This document shows positions 8,748-18,654 of a stretch of DNA of 64,000 bases, one piece after another (position 1 is the first letter of the stretch; the number at the start of each line of letters is the position of its first letter). The position numbers and the translations under genes are program-made. The stretch spans positions 52,567 through 116,566 of the IMG/VR virus record IMGVR_UViG_3300027734_000048. One strand, 5' to 3'. The notes under the pieces are model-generated. The model searched no databases. It was not told the DNA's origin and saw only the letters and a program-made list of their open reading frames with translations. This DNA comes from a virus.

Positions 8748-9413
8748 TTAATTGAATAAGTCGGCTGTTTTGAGGAAACTACCGCCCCATAGGGATTTTT
8801 CAACCATTTCAGGTTGATCCTGTACAATCTCGCCGAGATCGCCAGACTTTCGGAAAGCGGTGTCTGCTTCTACAGCATCTACACGCTTACCAAATTCATT
8901 GAATTCTTTTGAAACTGATGCAATATCTTTTGCAACTGCTTCAAATGAACTTTTTGCTGTATCAACATCGACCTTTGAAACCTTAAGTGCTTCCACTTCG
9001 GCTTGCAATGATTTAACTGTTGATACTAGATCGCTAAAGGCTGATGTTAGAGTGTTCTTGATTTCTGCAATTGACTCTGCAATTACTTCATCTGACTTTG
9101 GAGCCATTGGCTTCTTGTCTTCTTCTGCCTCAACATCTGTTGACTCAGTTCCTTCATGAGCAGCAGATTCTTCAGCATCAGTCGGCTTTGCAGCCTTTTC
9201 TGTTGAATCTTCTGTATTTGTATCAGACTTTGAATCGCACATGCATGCATCCATAGCCTTTCCACAATCTGGACATGTTGAAGCCTTTGTAACTTCATGT
9301 GTATTAGCATCTGCCTCTGGAGCAACCTCTGTTGATTTAACTACTTCTGTTGCTGTTGCCTCTGTTGCTTCTGCAACTGTGGTTTCAACAACTGTTGTTG
9401 TTTCTTCTGTCAT
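8748..9413 (-). CDS. Nested scaffold protein (internal start in protease gene)
   Basis: An in-frame ATG at codon 254 of the protease-scaffold gene is preceded by AAGGAGGT with a 7-nt spacer, stronger than the signal at the full-length start. It would give a 221-residue stand-alone scaffold beginning MTEETTTVV, exactly at the boundary between protease and scaffold. The same nested arrangement is known for lambda C/Nu3. The product is inferred. Confidence 0.65.
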   Translation of the reverse strand: MTEETTTVVETTVAEATEATATEVVKSTEVAPEADANTHEVTKASTCPDCGKAMDACMCDSKSDTNTEDSTEKAAKPTDAEESAAHEGTESTDVEAEEDKKPMAPKSDEVIAESIAEIKNTLTSAFSDLVSTVKSLQAEVEALKVSKVDVDTAKSSFEAVAKDIASVSKEFNEFGKRVDAVEADTAFRKSGDLGEIVQDQPEMVEKSLWGGSFLKTADLFN

Positions 9414-10172
9414 AGGATTTACCTCCTTGGTAATCTTAGAAGTATTAATGCCTTTAGCACTATCAACTAAGAACTTTATCATGTTTGTTTTTTCGTTATC
9501 CGTTTTTTCGACGAATCCTATATTTTTCATTTCATTACCAGTTACTGGGCTTGTAACTGATTCTTCTTCAGACAACAAAACAATGCCTGATTCGTTGTCG
9601 TAGAAAACATTTTCAAGGACTGTGTTTGATCCATCGCCCTTAATAACATCAATGCCATCAACCTTTTCTACTGACATAATATTTGCAAATTGATTAGCAG
9701 GGGAATCTACAAGACTCAACTCTACTAAATCATATTCTTTAATAATTCTAATTTGTGTGTCTGACTTCTCATCATAAGCGTCATCCCACTTATTCATTCT
9801 TCCGCCAATTGAAAAACCAGTATATGTTCCATCCAAAACTTTTTCCCATGCATCTTGTGCACCCTTAGAAATGTATGCAGAAACAAAAACACCAGAATAA
9901 AATTTCTTAGATTCTGGATCAAAGTACTTATCTTCTTTAAATGATACCATCTTTCCTACTGCTGATGGTGTATGCATTTCTCTAATGTTCCCACGGAATT
10001 TTGCAAATGCATCCATCGATGCTTCTGATGTTACAATATCATTTTGTTTGTCTAAATTGTCAAGGGACGCAAAACCTGAGACTATGCGTCTTTCCTTATC
10101 GACTTTAGCAAATGGAAGGGAGAGGCGAACACTTTCGCCCTCAGTATCCCAATGGGCTTTAGATATGATCAT
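8748..10172 (-). CDS. Prohead protease fused to scaffold protein
   Basis: A 474-residue protein. Residues ~12-170 form an HK97-family capsid maturation protease: His67 in REMHTPSAVGKM, Ser121 in GFSIGG, then VELSLVDSPANQ. Residues ~254-450 are an acidic scaffold with a long coiled-coil part (~360-440). A CxxC...CxC cluster (Cys300, 303, 310, 312) in the scaffold could bind zinc. There is no ribosome site near the first ATG; TATAAT boxes lie 4-9 nt upstream. A second in-frame start at 9413 has an excellent ribosome site (see separate entry). Confidence 0.9.
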   Translation of the reverse strand: MIISKAHWDTEGESVRLSLPFAKVDKERRIVSGFASLDNLDKQNDIVTSEASMDAFAKFRGNIREMHTPSAVGKMVSFKEDKYFDPESKKFYSGVFVSAYISKGAQDAWEKVLDGTYTGFSIGGRMNKWDDAYDEKSDTQIRIIKEYDLVELSLVDSPANQFANIMSVEKVDGIDVIKGDGSNTVLENVFYDNESGIVLLSEEESVTSPVTGNEMKNIGFVEKTDNEKTNMIKFLVDSAKGINTSKITKEVNPMTEETTTVVETTVAEATEATATEVVKSTEVAPEADANTHEVTKASTCPDCGKAMDACMCDSKSDTNTEDSTEKAAKPTDAEESAAHEGTESTDVEAEEDKKPMAPKSDEVIAESIAEIKNTLTSAFSDLVSTVKSLQAEVEALKVSKVDVDTAKSSFEAVAKDIASVSKEFNEFGKRVDAVEADTAFRKSGDLGEIVQDQPEMVEKSLWGGSFLKTADLFN

Positions 10173-10210
10173 GGTTATTATATTATATACCCTTTTTTAC
10201 AGAAGTATCA

Positions 10211-11830
10211 CTATTCGGACATTTCAGCAATTGCATCAATATCGTCAAATTTTCTGCCCTCACCCTTTGGATTTCGTCCTGCAACTGTTGCAGATCCATC
10301 AGACTGATTATTTGTTCGTTGGGCATCTCTGGCTCTATTTGTAGTTGCATCTGCTGACTGTTGTGGCTTAAGGTCTAGTGGCTGATCCCCACCATCTCTT
10401 TGTGGCATTCTCAAAATAGTTCTTGCCTCATTAGGAAGCATGATTTGATTTTTTACATAACGCTCAAGGATTTGTGATTGTGCAATTTCATCAGTTAATG
10501 TGAGTTCATTAAACTTAAACTGAAGAATATCTGTTTTTTCACGAATAATCTTATTGATTGGCTTTTCAAGTTCTCTTTGTGCTGGTCTTGCAACCTGTTC
10601 CTTAAATGTTCTATCTTGTGCAAGTGCTGCAGCGATAGCAGATGAATCGGATCCGCCAAGTTTTGAAAGTGGCACCTGATGTGCTACCAAAATATCATCA
10701 CGATTTTGCTTACGATACTTTTCAAAAGATCCCTCTTGAACACCATTTTCAATTGGCTCCATCTTAAACTCAACCTTATTTGTATCAGAGTCTCCTGGGA
10801 GTGGTATATAAAGAGTTCTATGATTTTGCCCCTTCATTCCAGTCTGCAAGAATCTAAACATCTTATCTTCTGCTTCACCAGAAAGTTTTGCACCCTTAAG
10901 AGTTACAACATATCGTGGTACTGCCTTGTTGCTAAAATAGTCAATATTGTATTGTGATGCAAGCATATCTCCTTGAAGTGCTGTGATTGCTGAAATAATA
11001 TCTGGAACACCGTAAAAAGTATTTAGTGGAGAGTATTCTTTAAAGTGAATAATTTCATTTGGTCTAGCATCTGCAGTTACTGGATTTGGGTTTGTTGCTC
11101 CAAAGTTACGGAAATAAACAACTTTATTTGCAATAACCTGAACAAATCCATCACGCAGTCTTCTTGCTCTCATTGTTACTGATGGGATGTGACCAATGTA
11201 TCCTATTTCTCCTTTTACCGTACGTCCAACTTCAATGTATCCGTTTCCAGTTGCTTGAACATCTGTATAAACCTTTTCCATAATAGTAGTAAACGAGTCT
11301 TCGCTATTTAGACTTTCAAGCCAATCTGTTAACTCTATCTTTGCTCTTTCAATTCTTTTTCTAGCACGACCAACTGCTTCTGAATCTGAAGAAGATTCTA
11401 ACTTCAACATTGTCCTTGAAGAAACCTCAAAGTCATAGCCAAGACCAACAATGTTTTCTACCTTTGCATCAATGGCTGCATGGTTAGCAAAAGAGGTATC
11501 ATAATAACTTGCAAGTTCATAAAGATTCCATGGTGGAGTAATAACATCAAATAAGCCATATCCATTTCTAAAAATAGTACCTGGATTAATCTCTTTAGAC
11601 TTAGCACCATCTTTACCGCTTCTAACTGCTAAAGCACTATCCATATATTGTGGAGTTGCCTCACCCTTAGCGATTCTTGACGCTCTTCTTTTAAAGTTAT
11701 TATCTAAACCAGATAAAGTTTTTAATTCATCCCAAGTCTTATTAAATGGATCTTGCTCTTTAAAAACATCTGCTTCTTGTGGAAAATTATCCATAGATGC
11801 ACGAACTATATATTCATTTTCTTCTGACAT
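10211..11830 (-). CDS. Portal protein
   Basis: A 539-residue protein that forms the dodecameric DNA-entry ring. Typical portal features: YGLFDVITPPWNLYELASYYDTS near the N-terminus, GNGYIEVGR, VVYFRNFG, NEIIHFKEYSPLNTFYGVPDI around the middle, and HQVPLSKLGG late. A polar, low-complexity tail (NQSDGSATVAGRN) follows. It lies directly upstream of the protease-scaffold and its start overlaps the preceding stop by one base. Confidence 0.93.
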   Translation of the reverse strand: MSEENEYIVRASMDNFPQEADVFKEQDPFNKTWDELKTLSGLDNNFKRRASRIAKGEATPQYMDSALAVRSGKDGAKSKEINPGTIFRNGYGLFDVITPPWNLYELASYYDTSFANHAAIDAKVENIVGLGYDFEVSSRTMLKLESSSDSEAVGRARKRIERAKIELTDWLESLNSEDSFTTIMEKVYTDVQATGNGYIEVGRTVKGEIGYIGHIPSVTMRARRLRDGFVQVIANKVVYFRNFGATNPNPVTADARPNEIIHFKEYSPLNTFYGVPDIISAITALQGDMLASQYNIDYFSNKAVPRYVVTLKGAKLSGEAEDKMFRFLQTGMKGQNHRTLYIPLPGDSDTNKVEFKMEPIENGVQEGSFEKYRKQNRDDILVAHQVPLSKLGGSDSSAIAAALAQDRTFKEQVARPAQRELEKPINKIIREKTDILQFKFNELTLTDEIAQSQILERYVKNQIMLPNEARTILRMPQRDGGDQPLDLKPQQSADATTNRARDAQRTNNQSDGSATVAGRNPKGEGRKFDDIDAIAEMSE

Positions 11831-12234
11831 TAGTCATCACTTCCATATTTAGCAATAGTGTCCTTAGCAGCCTGAACAGCACCCAGGTCGTTCATAGATG
11901 GAATTAATCCTTCTGATAATCTTTGCTTTTGCTCAGAGTACTCTTCTTCTGAAATTCTAGTTAATCCTGGAACAAAGATACACTGCCCATTGCCTTCATC
12001 TCCGTAATATTTTGCTGCATCACGTAGTTTTGCAATTTGGGTTATGTCGCCCTTCATTGATTCAATGTTAAGAACAGATCCAGAACCATCAGTAAACCAC
12101 TTTCCGTCTGCCTTCTTGTAAACATAAAGTCCCCAGTCATAATGCTTTTCAATAATCTTTGCACGAGACTCACCAATTTGCCCTTTCATTTTGGGCAATG
12201 CTTTACGCTTTTTCTTTGGATTTTCAATATTCAT
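11830..12234 (-). CDS. Conserved small protein upstream of portal
   Basis: A 134-residue protein not recognised. Lysine-rich N-terminus (KKKRKALPKMKG), then an alpha/beta region. Start placed at ATG 12234 because TATACT lies 7 nt upstream (leaderless pattern); a GTG two codons earlier is possible. Overlap with the portal start suggests a packaging or portal-associated role, but this is only context. Confidence 0.7.
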   Translation of the reverse strand: MNIENPKKKRKALPKMKGQIGESRAKIIEKHYDWGLYVYKKADGKWFTDGSGSVLNIESMKGDITQIAKLRDAAKYYGDEGNGQCIFVPGLTRISEEEYSEQKQRLSEGLIPSMNDLGAVQAAKDTIAKYGSDD

Positions 12235-12252
12235 AACCACAAGTATACCATA

Positions 12253-15200
12253 TTATACTGGATCTGATGTCTGAGATTGCCACACTATATCTGTATAAAG
12301 TTCATATTGATATGAGTTTAGCCTAAATTTTCTTGTATCGTCTACAATTATCTTATTTGTACCAACATAACTCTTATACACATCAGAAGGATCTACTCCA
12401 TAATAAGACTTTGTGGACAAAACAAGTACCCCATTCCAAACATATGCTGAATTCCAGTAATCCCACTCTAACTCTAAAGGCCCCAGATACTTAACCTTAA
12501 ACCAAGGTCTTTCTGTAATATTTTGAACTTCCTGTAAGTTTGTGGACTTGTAATGAGAAACAAGATTAACAAGCAAAGGACCATTAATTTTAATTGATCC
12601 AACATAGTTATCAAAGTTAACAATACTGGAAAATGATACCCCCAGCATTCCCCATTCCCTTATGGTTATGTTTGGCTCTTTTACAAGATTACCATTCCAA
12701 TAAAATCCAATACCGTTTTCAATTTGTCCAGTTCTTGCATTAACAGCATATATTTTTGCTCTTTTGCCATCTGGATGATTTGCTACCATATAAAACTTTA
12801 TAAGATCATTTTTGCCCTCAACCTCAAAAATTTGTGTTGGAGCATATGGGAAAAAGTCTTGATCATATCTAATTGCTGCCTGCATAGCCATAACTTTATA
12901 ATTAGAAGATTTGTTTGAATTTACTGGAATTGATAGTCCACGATTTACTAATGGGTCATACGAACCCTTCACCTGTATTCCAGAATTTTTTGTAAGATAT
13001 AAGTATGGAGAACTACCCTTATAAATTGTGTATGGATTTGGCTTTTTATAATCATAGTAAATACCAGTTTTTGTATATGGATAAATCTGAACACCAAACC
13101 TGCTTCCAATTGGATTTGGAGCCACATCATTATAAGCCTGTGATGCTAGTTGCAAACTTTTAACTCTAACTGGATTATTAAGAATTCCACGCACTTTAAA
13201 ATTTAAATGAACAACTACCGCAAGATCATTGAAATTAGTTCCTCTTGGTGGGTATAGTAGCATTCCATCTACTACCTCATATTTTGTATTTATAAAATTA
13301 TCGTAGATAGGTTTATTATTATCATCATAACCCAAAAGATATGTTCCTGGCTCAACAATTCCATTTTGCAATGGTGACTCTATATTTGTAAAATAAGAGT
13401 CTTTGGCATTTGCACCTGTTGAGACATACTGAAAACTGACATAAGATTTTACTAATGAGTTTGATGTATCATACTTATATGTTTTTGAAGATTTATTTTT
13501 TAAGTCTGAATAATCCATGTACCCAGTAAAAAGGTGATTGTCAAGTGATTCATAAGTTCTTTGAATTGGATTTTGGTACTCAGATTGCAGTTCTTCATAA
13601 TTCCAAGAGCCAACCTGAGATTCTTCTACAAACTTTGAGGGTGCTGGATAATTTATATTAAACTGCATAAAATCTAAATCATAGTACGATTCATTTTTTG
13701 CATCTGTAACATATTTTGCAAAATATGACAATGGTATGTGATCTTCCCAATAACCATCTATATCTATATCTAATGCAAAAGTATCAAAGTAGTTATTTGG
13801 GCTTAAGGTATAACTTGCTATATGATTTATTAATTTTTGAGTTGGATATGAGTTAATGTTTCCACCATCTAAAATATAGTCCCAAAAATAAGAAGTTGCA
13901 CCAACATATTGGCCAGCATCATAATCAATATACTGATTATAAGTATTAAAAACATTTTCAAAATTAGTAGGTGTTCCAAAATCATTAAAGCATTCAGAAA
14001 TAAAAGAGTGGTTTCTTTCTGTTGCAAAACCTATTTTATATATATTTCCTAAAAACATTTTAGATAGAGTTTTATCTCCACCAACATATAATTTAAGCCC
14101 TGACCTATTTCCAAAAAAACTAGAGACATCTTGGCCGTAATGAGAAGCAAAAGTATCTATATCTAACCCAGAGATAAAATCTTCTCCAACTTGTACTGGC
14201 ACTGTTTCATATATGAATTTTTCCCCAGAAGATTTAACAATTTTATACTCTAACTCTAATGTATGTTGCAACTCAATAATAAATGAATTTCCAGTTATTT
14301 GGTCATCTATCCTAAATAAAACTTGTGGTGAATCTGGCACTGATAAAACTTTAAAAATTCCATAAAAAGATCTAATTGGAGTATTTGTAACATCTAAACT
14401 ATCAAACAAAATATATCCGCTTGTATCGTTCCAGTCAGAATTTGGCCTTAATCTAAAGAGCATATCTGATTCATTCTGTATGTTCTTACATGCAGTGTTC
14501 CACTCTTGATTTGTTTTATTATTAAAAAATACCGTTGGCAAATTATACTCTGGAAGAGATAGTGCATTATTTGATGCAACTAGATTATCTATAGATGCTT
14601 GAGACCAAATACCTATATCTGGATAAGAATAATTATTTGAATAGTTTGAAAATGGATAATCAATAAATAGGGATGTTCCACTATAAGATGCATTAATATT
14701 TTCTGGTACCTCAACACCTTGACCGTAAACAAACCTTCGTTTTGCAACAATTGATGGAACCTGATAAGGATAAATTGCAACACAGTCTACTTCAATTGGA
14801 GATACATCTTCGTATGCATAAAATCCAATCCAGTCTTGATTTTTACCTTCAGAATTATATTTATCTGGTAAAGCAAGTTCTGAAGTTATCATGTTTAATG
14901 AAATTACCTGCTCTCCATTAATAAGAAGGTTTGCTGAGTTATTTGTTAATCTAACATGAACAATCATTGGCCTTACCCATTCACCAATATAGTGAGATCC
15001 ATAATAATTATCAATCTTTAAAATTATGAAAGGGCCATCTACATAAATTCCATCTAAAGATGAGATTGGTCCACAAATTCTTTTCTTAACACTTGTATCT
15101 GAATTAATTCTGAGCCACATCTCTAGCGTTTGTTCTTTAAATTTACCACCCTCATTTAAAAAACCATTTCCAGGAATTATTAAAGATGGCAGATCTCCAT

Positions 15201-15987
15201 TTTCTTTTAATATTGTTGTACTTGTAGATCCATAAACTAGAGGAATCCCAGAATTTTTTGCAACAAGTGCATTGTCAGAGACCATATAGTATCCAGGAGA
15301 ATCTGACAAACCATAAGATTTTGCCTCAATCGCATATGATGAATCAATTGCTATATCGGAAGGAACTAAAACTTTTTGAGCACCCAAAGATGTTGAATTA
15401 AACTCTTCTGACCATTGACCAAGAGTTATTCCATTAACAAGAAATTCATAATCATTTTGTGAAATAGAACCACTAATATACTTTATCTTCAACACAATTC
15501 TAAAGGTTGTATTTTTATTTGGAATCTCAAAGGTTTCTGAGACAAACATCCATTTTCCATAAATAGATGTATTATAATTTTTTAGATTTTGAATTACTTT
15601 ACCACTTAGTGGATCGTAGTACTCATACCCTATTTCGATTCCAGCAATATAAGAACTTAATGAATTTATATAACCACCAATAGAAAATGTAGACATATAT
15701 GAATTTAGTGTCGTAAAATTACTTAAGTTATCGCTTATGCAAACTATCTCACCAAAACTTTCAGTGCTTAACTCTCCAGTAAGTTTAGTAACTGAACTAT
15801 CTGTAAAAGGCTCATCGTATACGGAGTCAAACTCTTGCGAAGACCCACCAGTTACTGACCAATTGAAAACAGATCTTTCTTCTTCATTAATCAAAGAAAT
15901 ATAGTCTGCTTTATCATCCAATGCCCACAAAACCGTTGGGTGTTCAGCAAACACTTTTTCTGCATATAGATTTGATGGAATAGACAT
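12253..15987 (-). CDS. Very large LamG-like tail or receptor-binding protein
   Basis: A 1244-residue beta-rich protein starting MSIPSNLYAEKVFAEHP and rich in Ser, Asn, Tyr. The segment around residues ~280-400 (EQTLEMWLRINSD, IGEWVRPMIVHVRL, LLINGEQV, DWIGFYAYED, VDCVAIYPYQ) reads as a concanavalin/LamG-like sandwich, and similar patterns recur later. It probably forms part of the distal tail and may bind cell-surface glycans. It sits between the portal-side genes and a run of oxygenase and reductase genes, an unusual place for a tail gene. No ribosome site is obvious. Confidence 0.75.
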   Translation of the reverse strand: MSIPSNLYAEKVFAEHPTVLWALDDKADYISLINEEERSVFNWSVTGGSSQEFDSVYDEPFTDSSVTKLTGELSTESFGEIVCISDNLSNFTTLNSYMSTFSIGGYINSLSSYIAGIEIGYEYYDPLSGKVIQNLKNYNTSIYGKWMFVSETFEIPNKNTTFRIVLKIKYISGSISQNDYEFLVNGITLGQWSEEFNSTSLGAQKVLVPSDIAIDSSYAIEAKSYGLSDSPGYYMVSDNALVAKNSGIPLVYGSTSTTILKENGDLPSLIIPGNGFLNEGGKFKEQTLEMWLRINSDTSVKKRICGPISSLDGIYVDGPFIILKIDNYYGSHYIGEWVRPMIVHVRLTNNSANLLINGEQVISLNMITSELALPDKYNSEGKNQDWIGFYAYEDVSPIEVDCVAIYPYQVPSIVAKRRFVYGQGVEVPENINASYSGTSLFIDYPFSNYSNNYSYPDIGIWSQASIDNLVASNNALSLPEYNLPTVFFNNKTNQEWNTACKNIQNESDMLFRLRPNSDWNDTSGYILFDSLDVTNTPIRSFYGIFKVLSVPDSPQVLFRIDDQITGNSFIIELQHTLELEYKIVKSSGEKFIYETVPVQVGEDFISGLDIDTFASHYGQDVSSFFGNRSGLKLYVGGDKTLSKMFLGNIYKIGFATERNHSFISECFNDFGTPTNFENVFNTYNQYIDYDAGQYVGATSYFWDYILDGGNINSYPTQKLINHIASYTLSPNNYFDTFALDIDIDGYWEDHIPLSYFAKYVTDAKNESYYDLDFMQFNINYPAPSKFVEESQVGSWNYEELQSEYQNPIQRTYESLDNHLFTGYMDYSDLKNKSSKTYKYDTSNSLVKSYVSFQYVSTGANAKDSYFTNIESPLQNGIVEPGTYLLGYDDNNKPIYDNFINTKYEVVDGMLLYPPRGTNFNDLAVVVHLNFKVRGILNNPVRVKSLQLASQAYNDVAPNPIGSRFGVQIYPYTKTGIYYDYKKPNPYTIYKGSSPYLYLTKNSGIQVKGSYDPLVNRGLSIPVNSNKSSNYKVMAMQAAIRYDQDFFPYAPTQIFEVEGKNDLIKFYMVANHPDGKRAKIYAVNARTGQIENGIGFYWNGNLVKEPNITIREWGMLGVSFSSIVNFDNYVGSIKINGPLLVNLVSHYKSTNLQEVQNITERPWFKVKYLGPLELEWDYWNSAYVWNGVLVLSTKSYYGVDPSDVYKSYVGTNKIIVDDTRKFRLNSYQYELYTDIVWQSQTSDPV

Positions 15988-16002
15988 TATAGGTCTATTT
16001 TA

Positions 16003-16524
16003 TCATACTATGCGGGTAAACCATCTTGGAAGTGCATATCTATTTGAGCCAGTAATTTTTTTTACACCGTGCATAAAAGAGGGATTATCTGGAAAAGCAA
16101 TCATATCTCCAGTCTTGGGTTTAATCTCTATATCATGGTCTGGGAAATAAATTTCTCCACCACCATAATTATCATTTAAATATATTAGTGTTGCAATATC
16201 ATTTGGTCTAGATGTATCAAAATGTGCTGGCATATCTGCATCTATATCAAATTTTGAAATATGTGTCTTTCTTTCTAAAAAATCTTGAAATGGTCCTTCA
16301 TAATCTTCAAGTATTTGACTGTATGCTTTTTTTGCAACATTTTGTAATAAACTTATTACATTTACATCATTTTTTGAAATTTCCTGAAAGGTCTGTATTT
16401 TAAAATAATCTATATGCTCATATTTAAAAAAAGAACTATCTGTTTTTTTGGAATAATCATATATGATTTCTGCAAGTTCTGAACTAATAAAGTTTGGATA
16501 AATTTTTATTAAATCTGAACTCAT
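16003..16524 (-). CDS. 2-oxoglutarate/Fe(II) oxygenase, prolyl 4-hydroxylase type
   Basis: A 173-residue cupin-fold dioxygenase. The iron triad is visible as His101-x-Asp103 (PAHFDTSRP) and His152 (SFMHGV), with Arg162 ten residues later as the probable 2OG carboxylate ligand. The core LIYLNDNYGGGEIYFP is typical of P4H-like enzymes. It overlaps the end of nrdJ by 4 nt (ATGA), so the two are co-expressed. The substrate is unknown. Proline-rich and collagen-like virion proteins of this phage are candidates, as are host or tRNA targets. Confidence 0.85.
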   Translation of the reverse strand: MSSDLIKIYPNFISSELAEIIYDYSKKTDSSFFKYEHIDYFKIQTFQEISKNDVNVISLLQNVAKKAYSQILEDYEGPFQDFLERKTHISKFDIDADMPAHFDTSRPNDIATLIYLNDNYGGGEIYFPDHDIEIKPKTGDMIAFPDNPSFMHGVKKITGSNRYALPRWFTRIV

Positions 16525-18551
16525 GATATTTTTATTTCACAATAATCTGTTGTACAGTATGCCTCACCCATTGCTTCTAGGTTATCTACACCGTCGTAAA
16601 TTGCACCAAAATCAATATGCTTTAACTTACCTACATAACTATTATACTCCTCTTCAGAAATCTGAGTATATGGCTGTTGAGGATAAACAGTATTTCCCAT
16701 TGGCAAGAATGATACTGCCTTTAACTGTCCCTCGTACATATGCAATGCTGGAACAACATGCTTTGATTCTGTTTCCTTGTCAAAAGACAAAGTTACAGAA
16801 ACCCCATTATCTGACCAATACTTTTGAGCAGTTGCTGCAAGTGCAATTTTTTCAAATAGCGTTACATCTTTTTCAGATCTTGGATGACCTGACTTGATTG
16901 GGAAGTAAACTACTGATGTATTTGCTGATACTACGTCGTCTTCAATTGTGTACCCTGCTGCTTTGAACAAGTGCGTCATTGGATCTGTGTTTCCAAATCG
17001 AACTGCACGAAGGAAGAAGTTTCCTCCAGGTCCCCAGTGAACTCCAGGAGTTGCACCAGAAAGAATTGAAACTGATCCTGATGGCTTAACTGTTGTTACA
17101 CGAATTGATTCACGAACACAAAGCCATTCTGAATACTGATGATCGTAGTGACGAATCTTGTTGTATCCTTCATCCATCCACTCACGAACGATTGGCAAAC
17201 CCTTTTGATCTGCAAAGGAAGCAATACCAGTAAGTGATGTACCAATACGACGATTGCGTTGCATGATACCGTTTGTTTGTGGCCAGTGTGTTGGAACAAG
17301 TGTAACAGTCTTTCCATAAAGGTATGCAAACTTCAGGGTACGCAGGAAGTCCTCCTTAGATTCATGACGATTCAGGTGCACTTCTACAAGTGTACATAGT
17401 TCGTATGACTCCAATGGCTGCTCCGCACATGGGTTAAACCCCATCACACGATAATCTTTACCGTCTGGCGCATCCTTTAGTCGTCCATAATTACGAGCAA
17501 CATCAAGCCAAATAAAACCTGGCTCTCCATTTTCCGTAATTAAATCTACATAATCTTCATACTTTGTTCCTACTTCTGCTGAAATAGAGTTATTAGACAT
17601 CCAAGCCCAACCTGGATTTTCTGGGTCAAATGAGTTACGCTCTGGGAACATCTCTGAGTTCTTTAAGTTCATAAATGTATCATCGCCAGCGTTACCCAAA
17701 GCAAGTGTTGCTGATCTACGAACATTTCCTGATACAACGCATGTACCAATAAGGTTTACCAAATCTACAATAGCACGAGAATCCAGTGTTTCTCCACCTC
17801 TGGAGCCGATTACACGGTCTATTTGGTCGTGCAACTTGATAAGAGGTGCAGGCCCTGACGCAACGCCTCCAAAGCCCTTAATGGGTGCTCCAAGAGGTCT
17901 GATCAAATCATAATTAAACTTCTGAATACTTTGGTTTGCTCTAAGGTATGAGTTGATTAGAAGTCTAACTGACTCTACCCATCCTTCACGAGTGTCTGGA
18001 ATTTCAAAGATCTCTTCTGGCTCTGTTGGGGTATAGATTAAGAAATTCTTATCCTGTCCCACTGTATCAAATCCTACACCAATGCCAAGCATTAATGCAT
18101 CCATAACCCAAGCAAACAAGGCTCCTGGATCATTCTTATCAAGATCCTTGGTTGATACCATTGCACAGTTTTGTAGTGCTGCTGAGTTCTTCTTCTCCAT
18201 AGTCATAGGAGTTCCAAATGCCCACATTCCTCGACCTGGTGGAGTCCACTTCAATTCAAACATTCTTTGGAATGCTTCTTGTGCAGATTTTTGAGCCTTG
18301 TAGTCATTCCATGGTAAGCGGTTTTCTTTAGCATGATTCTTCTGAACTGAATACATACCTTCAATTACACGACGACAAACCTCATGCCATCTTTCTTTAG
18401 TTCCATCTTCCTTCATGCGAGAATAAGTACGAATAAAAGTAATTTCTCCAAGTGAATTTTCTGCTGCATCTTTAAAACCAAATGGACTTTCTGTATTCTT
18501 GTACTTTTCTACAAAATCTTCTGGAAGTCTAAAACTAAAAAAATCGGTCAT
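16521..18551 (-). CDS. nrdJ: Adenosylcobalamin-dependent ribonucleoside-triphosphate reductase
   Basis: A 676-residue monomeric class II reductase that makes dNTPs using vitamin B12. Key residues align with the Lactobacillus leichmannii enzyme: Cys129 (LQNCAM), the radical Cys375 and Glu377 in NPCAEQPL, Cys386 (ELCTL, the same 11-residue spacing) and the C-terminal redox pair Cys666/Cys671 (CTTDYC). It has an AAAGGACG ribosome site and its own upstream promoter-like TGCTATACT. Its location inside the tail gene block is odd for a nucleotide metabolism gene. It is followed by a coupled 2OG oxygenase. Confidence 0.96.
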   Translation of the reverse strand: MTDFFSFRLPEDFVEKYKNTESPFGFKDAAENSLGEITFIRTYSRMKEDGTKERWHEVCRRVIEGMYSVQKNHAKENRLPWNDYKAQKSAQEAFQRMFELKWTPPGRGMWAFGTPMTMEKKNSAALQNCAMVSTKDLDKNDPGALFAWVMDALMLGIGVGFDTVGQDKNFLIYTPTEPEEIFEIPDTREGWVESVRLLINSYLRANQSIQKFNYDLIRPLGAPIKGFGGVASGPAPLIKLHDQIDRVIGSRGGETLDSRAIVDLVNLIGTCVVSGNVRRSATLALGNAGDDTFMNLKNSEMFPERNSFDPENPGWAWMSNNSISAEVGTKYEDYVDLITENGEPGFIWLDVARNYGRLKDAPDGKDYRVMGFNPCAEQPLESYELCTLVEVHLNRHESKEDFLRTLKFAYLYGKTVTLVPTHWPQTNGIMQRNRRIGTSLTGIASFADQKGLPIVREWMDEGYNKIRHYDHQYSEWLCVRESIRVTTVKPSGSVSILSGATPGVHWGPGGNFFLRAVRFGNTDPMTHLFKAAGYTIEDDVVSANTSVVYFPIKSGHPRSEKDVTLFEKIALAATAQKYWSDNGVSVTLSFDKETESKHVVPALHMYEGQLKAVSFLPMGNTVYPQQPYTQISEEEYNSYVGKLKHIDFGAIYDGVDNLEAMGEAYCTTDYCEIKIS

Positions 18552-18584
18552 GTGTATCGTCCTTTCAAAAACGGAATAGTGTTA

Positions 18585-18613
18585 AGTATAGCAGAGTTTT
18601 ATAAAAGTTAAAA
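18585..18613 (-). promoter_or_regulatory. Likely promoter of nrdJ
   Basis: An extended -10 TGCTATACT on the minus strand lies ~34 nt before the nrdJ start, after a ~100-nt gene-free gap. The -35 is poor (TTTTAA at 17 nt). Confidence 0.5.
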
Positions 18614-18654
18614 CTGTAAGTAAATCTTTACTTTAGAGTTAACAAAAACTAAAA

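Noticed and set aside
12253-15987. Terminase large subunit, since it lies upstream of the portal side
   Set aside because: No Walker A/B or nuclease motif; sequence is beta-rich, LamG-like and far too long.
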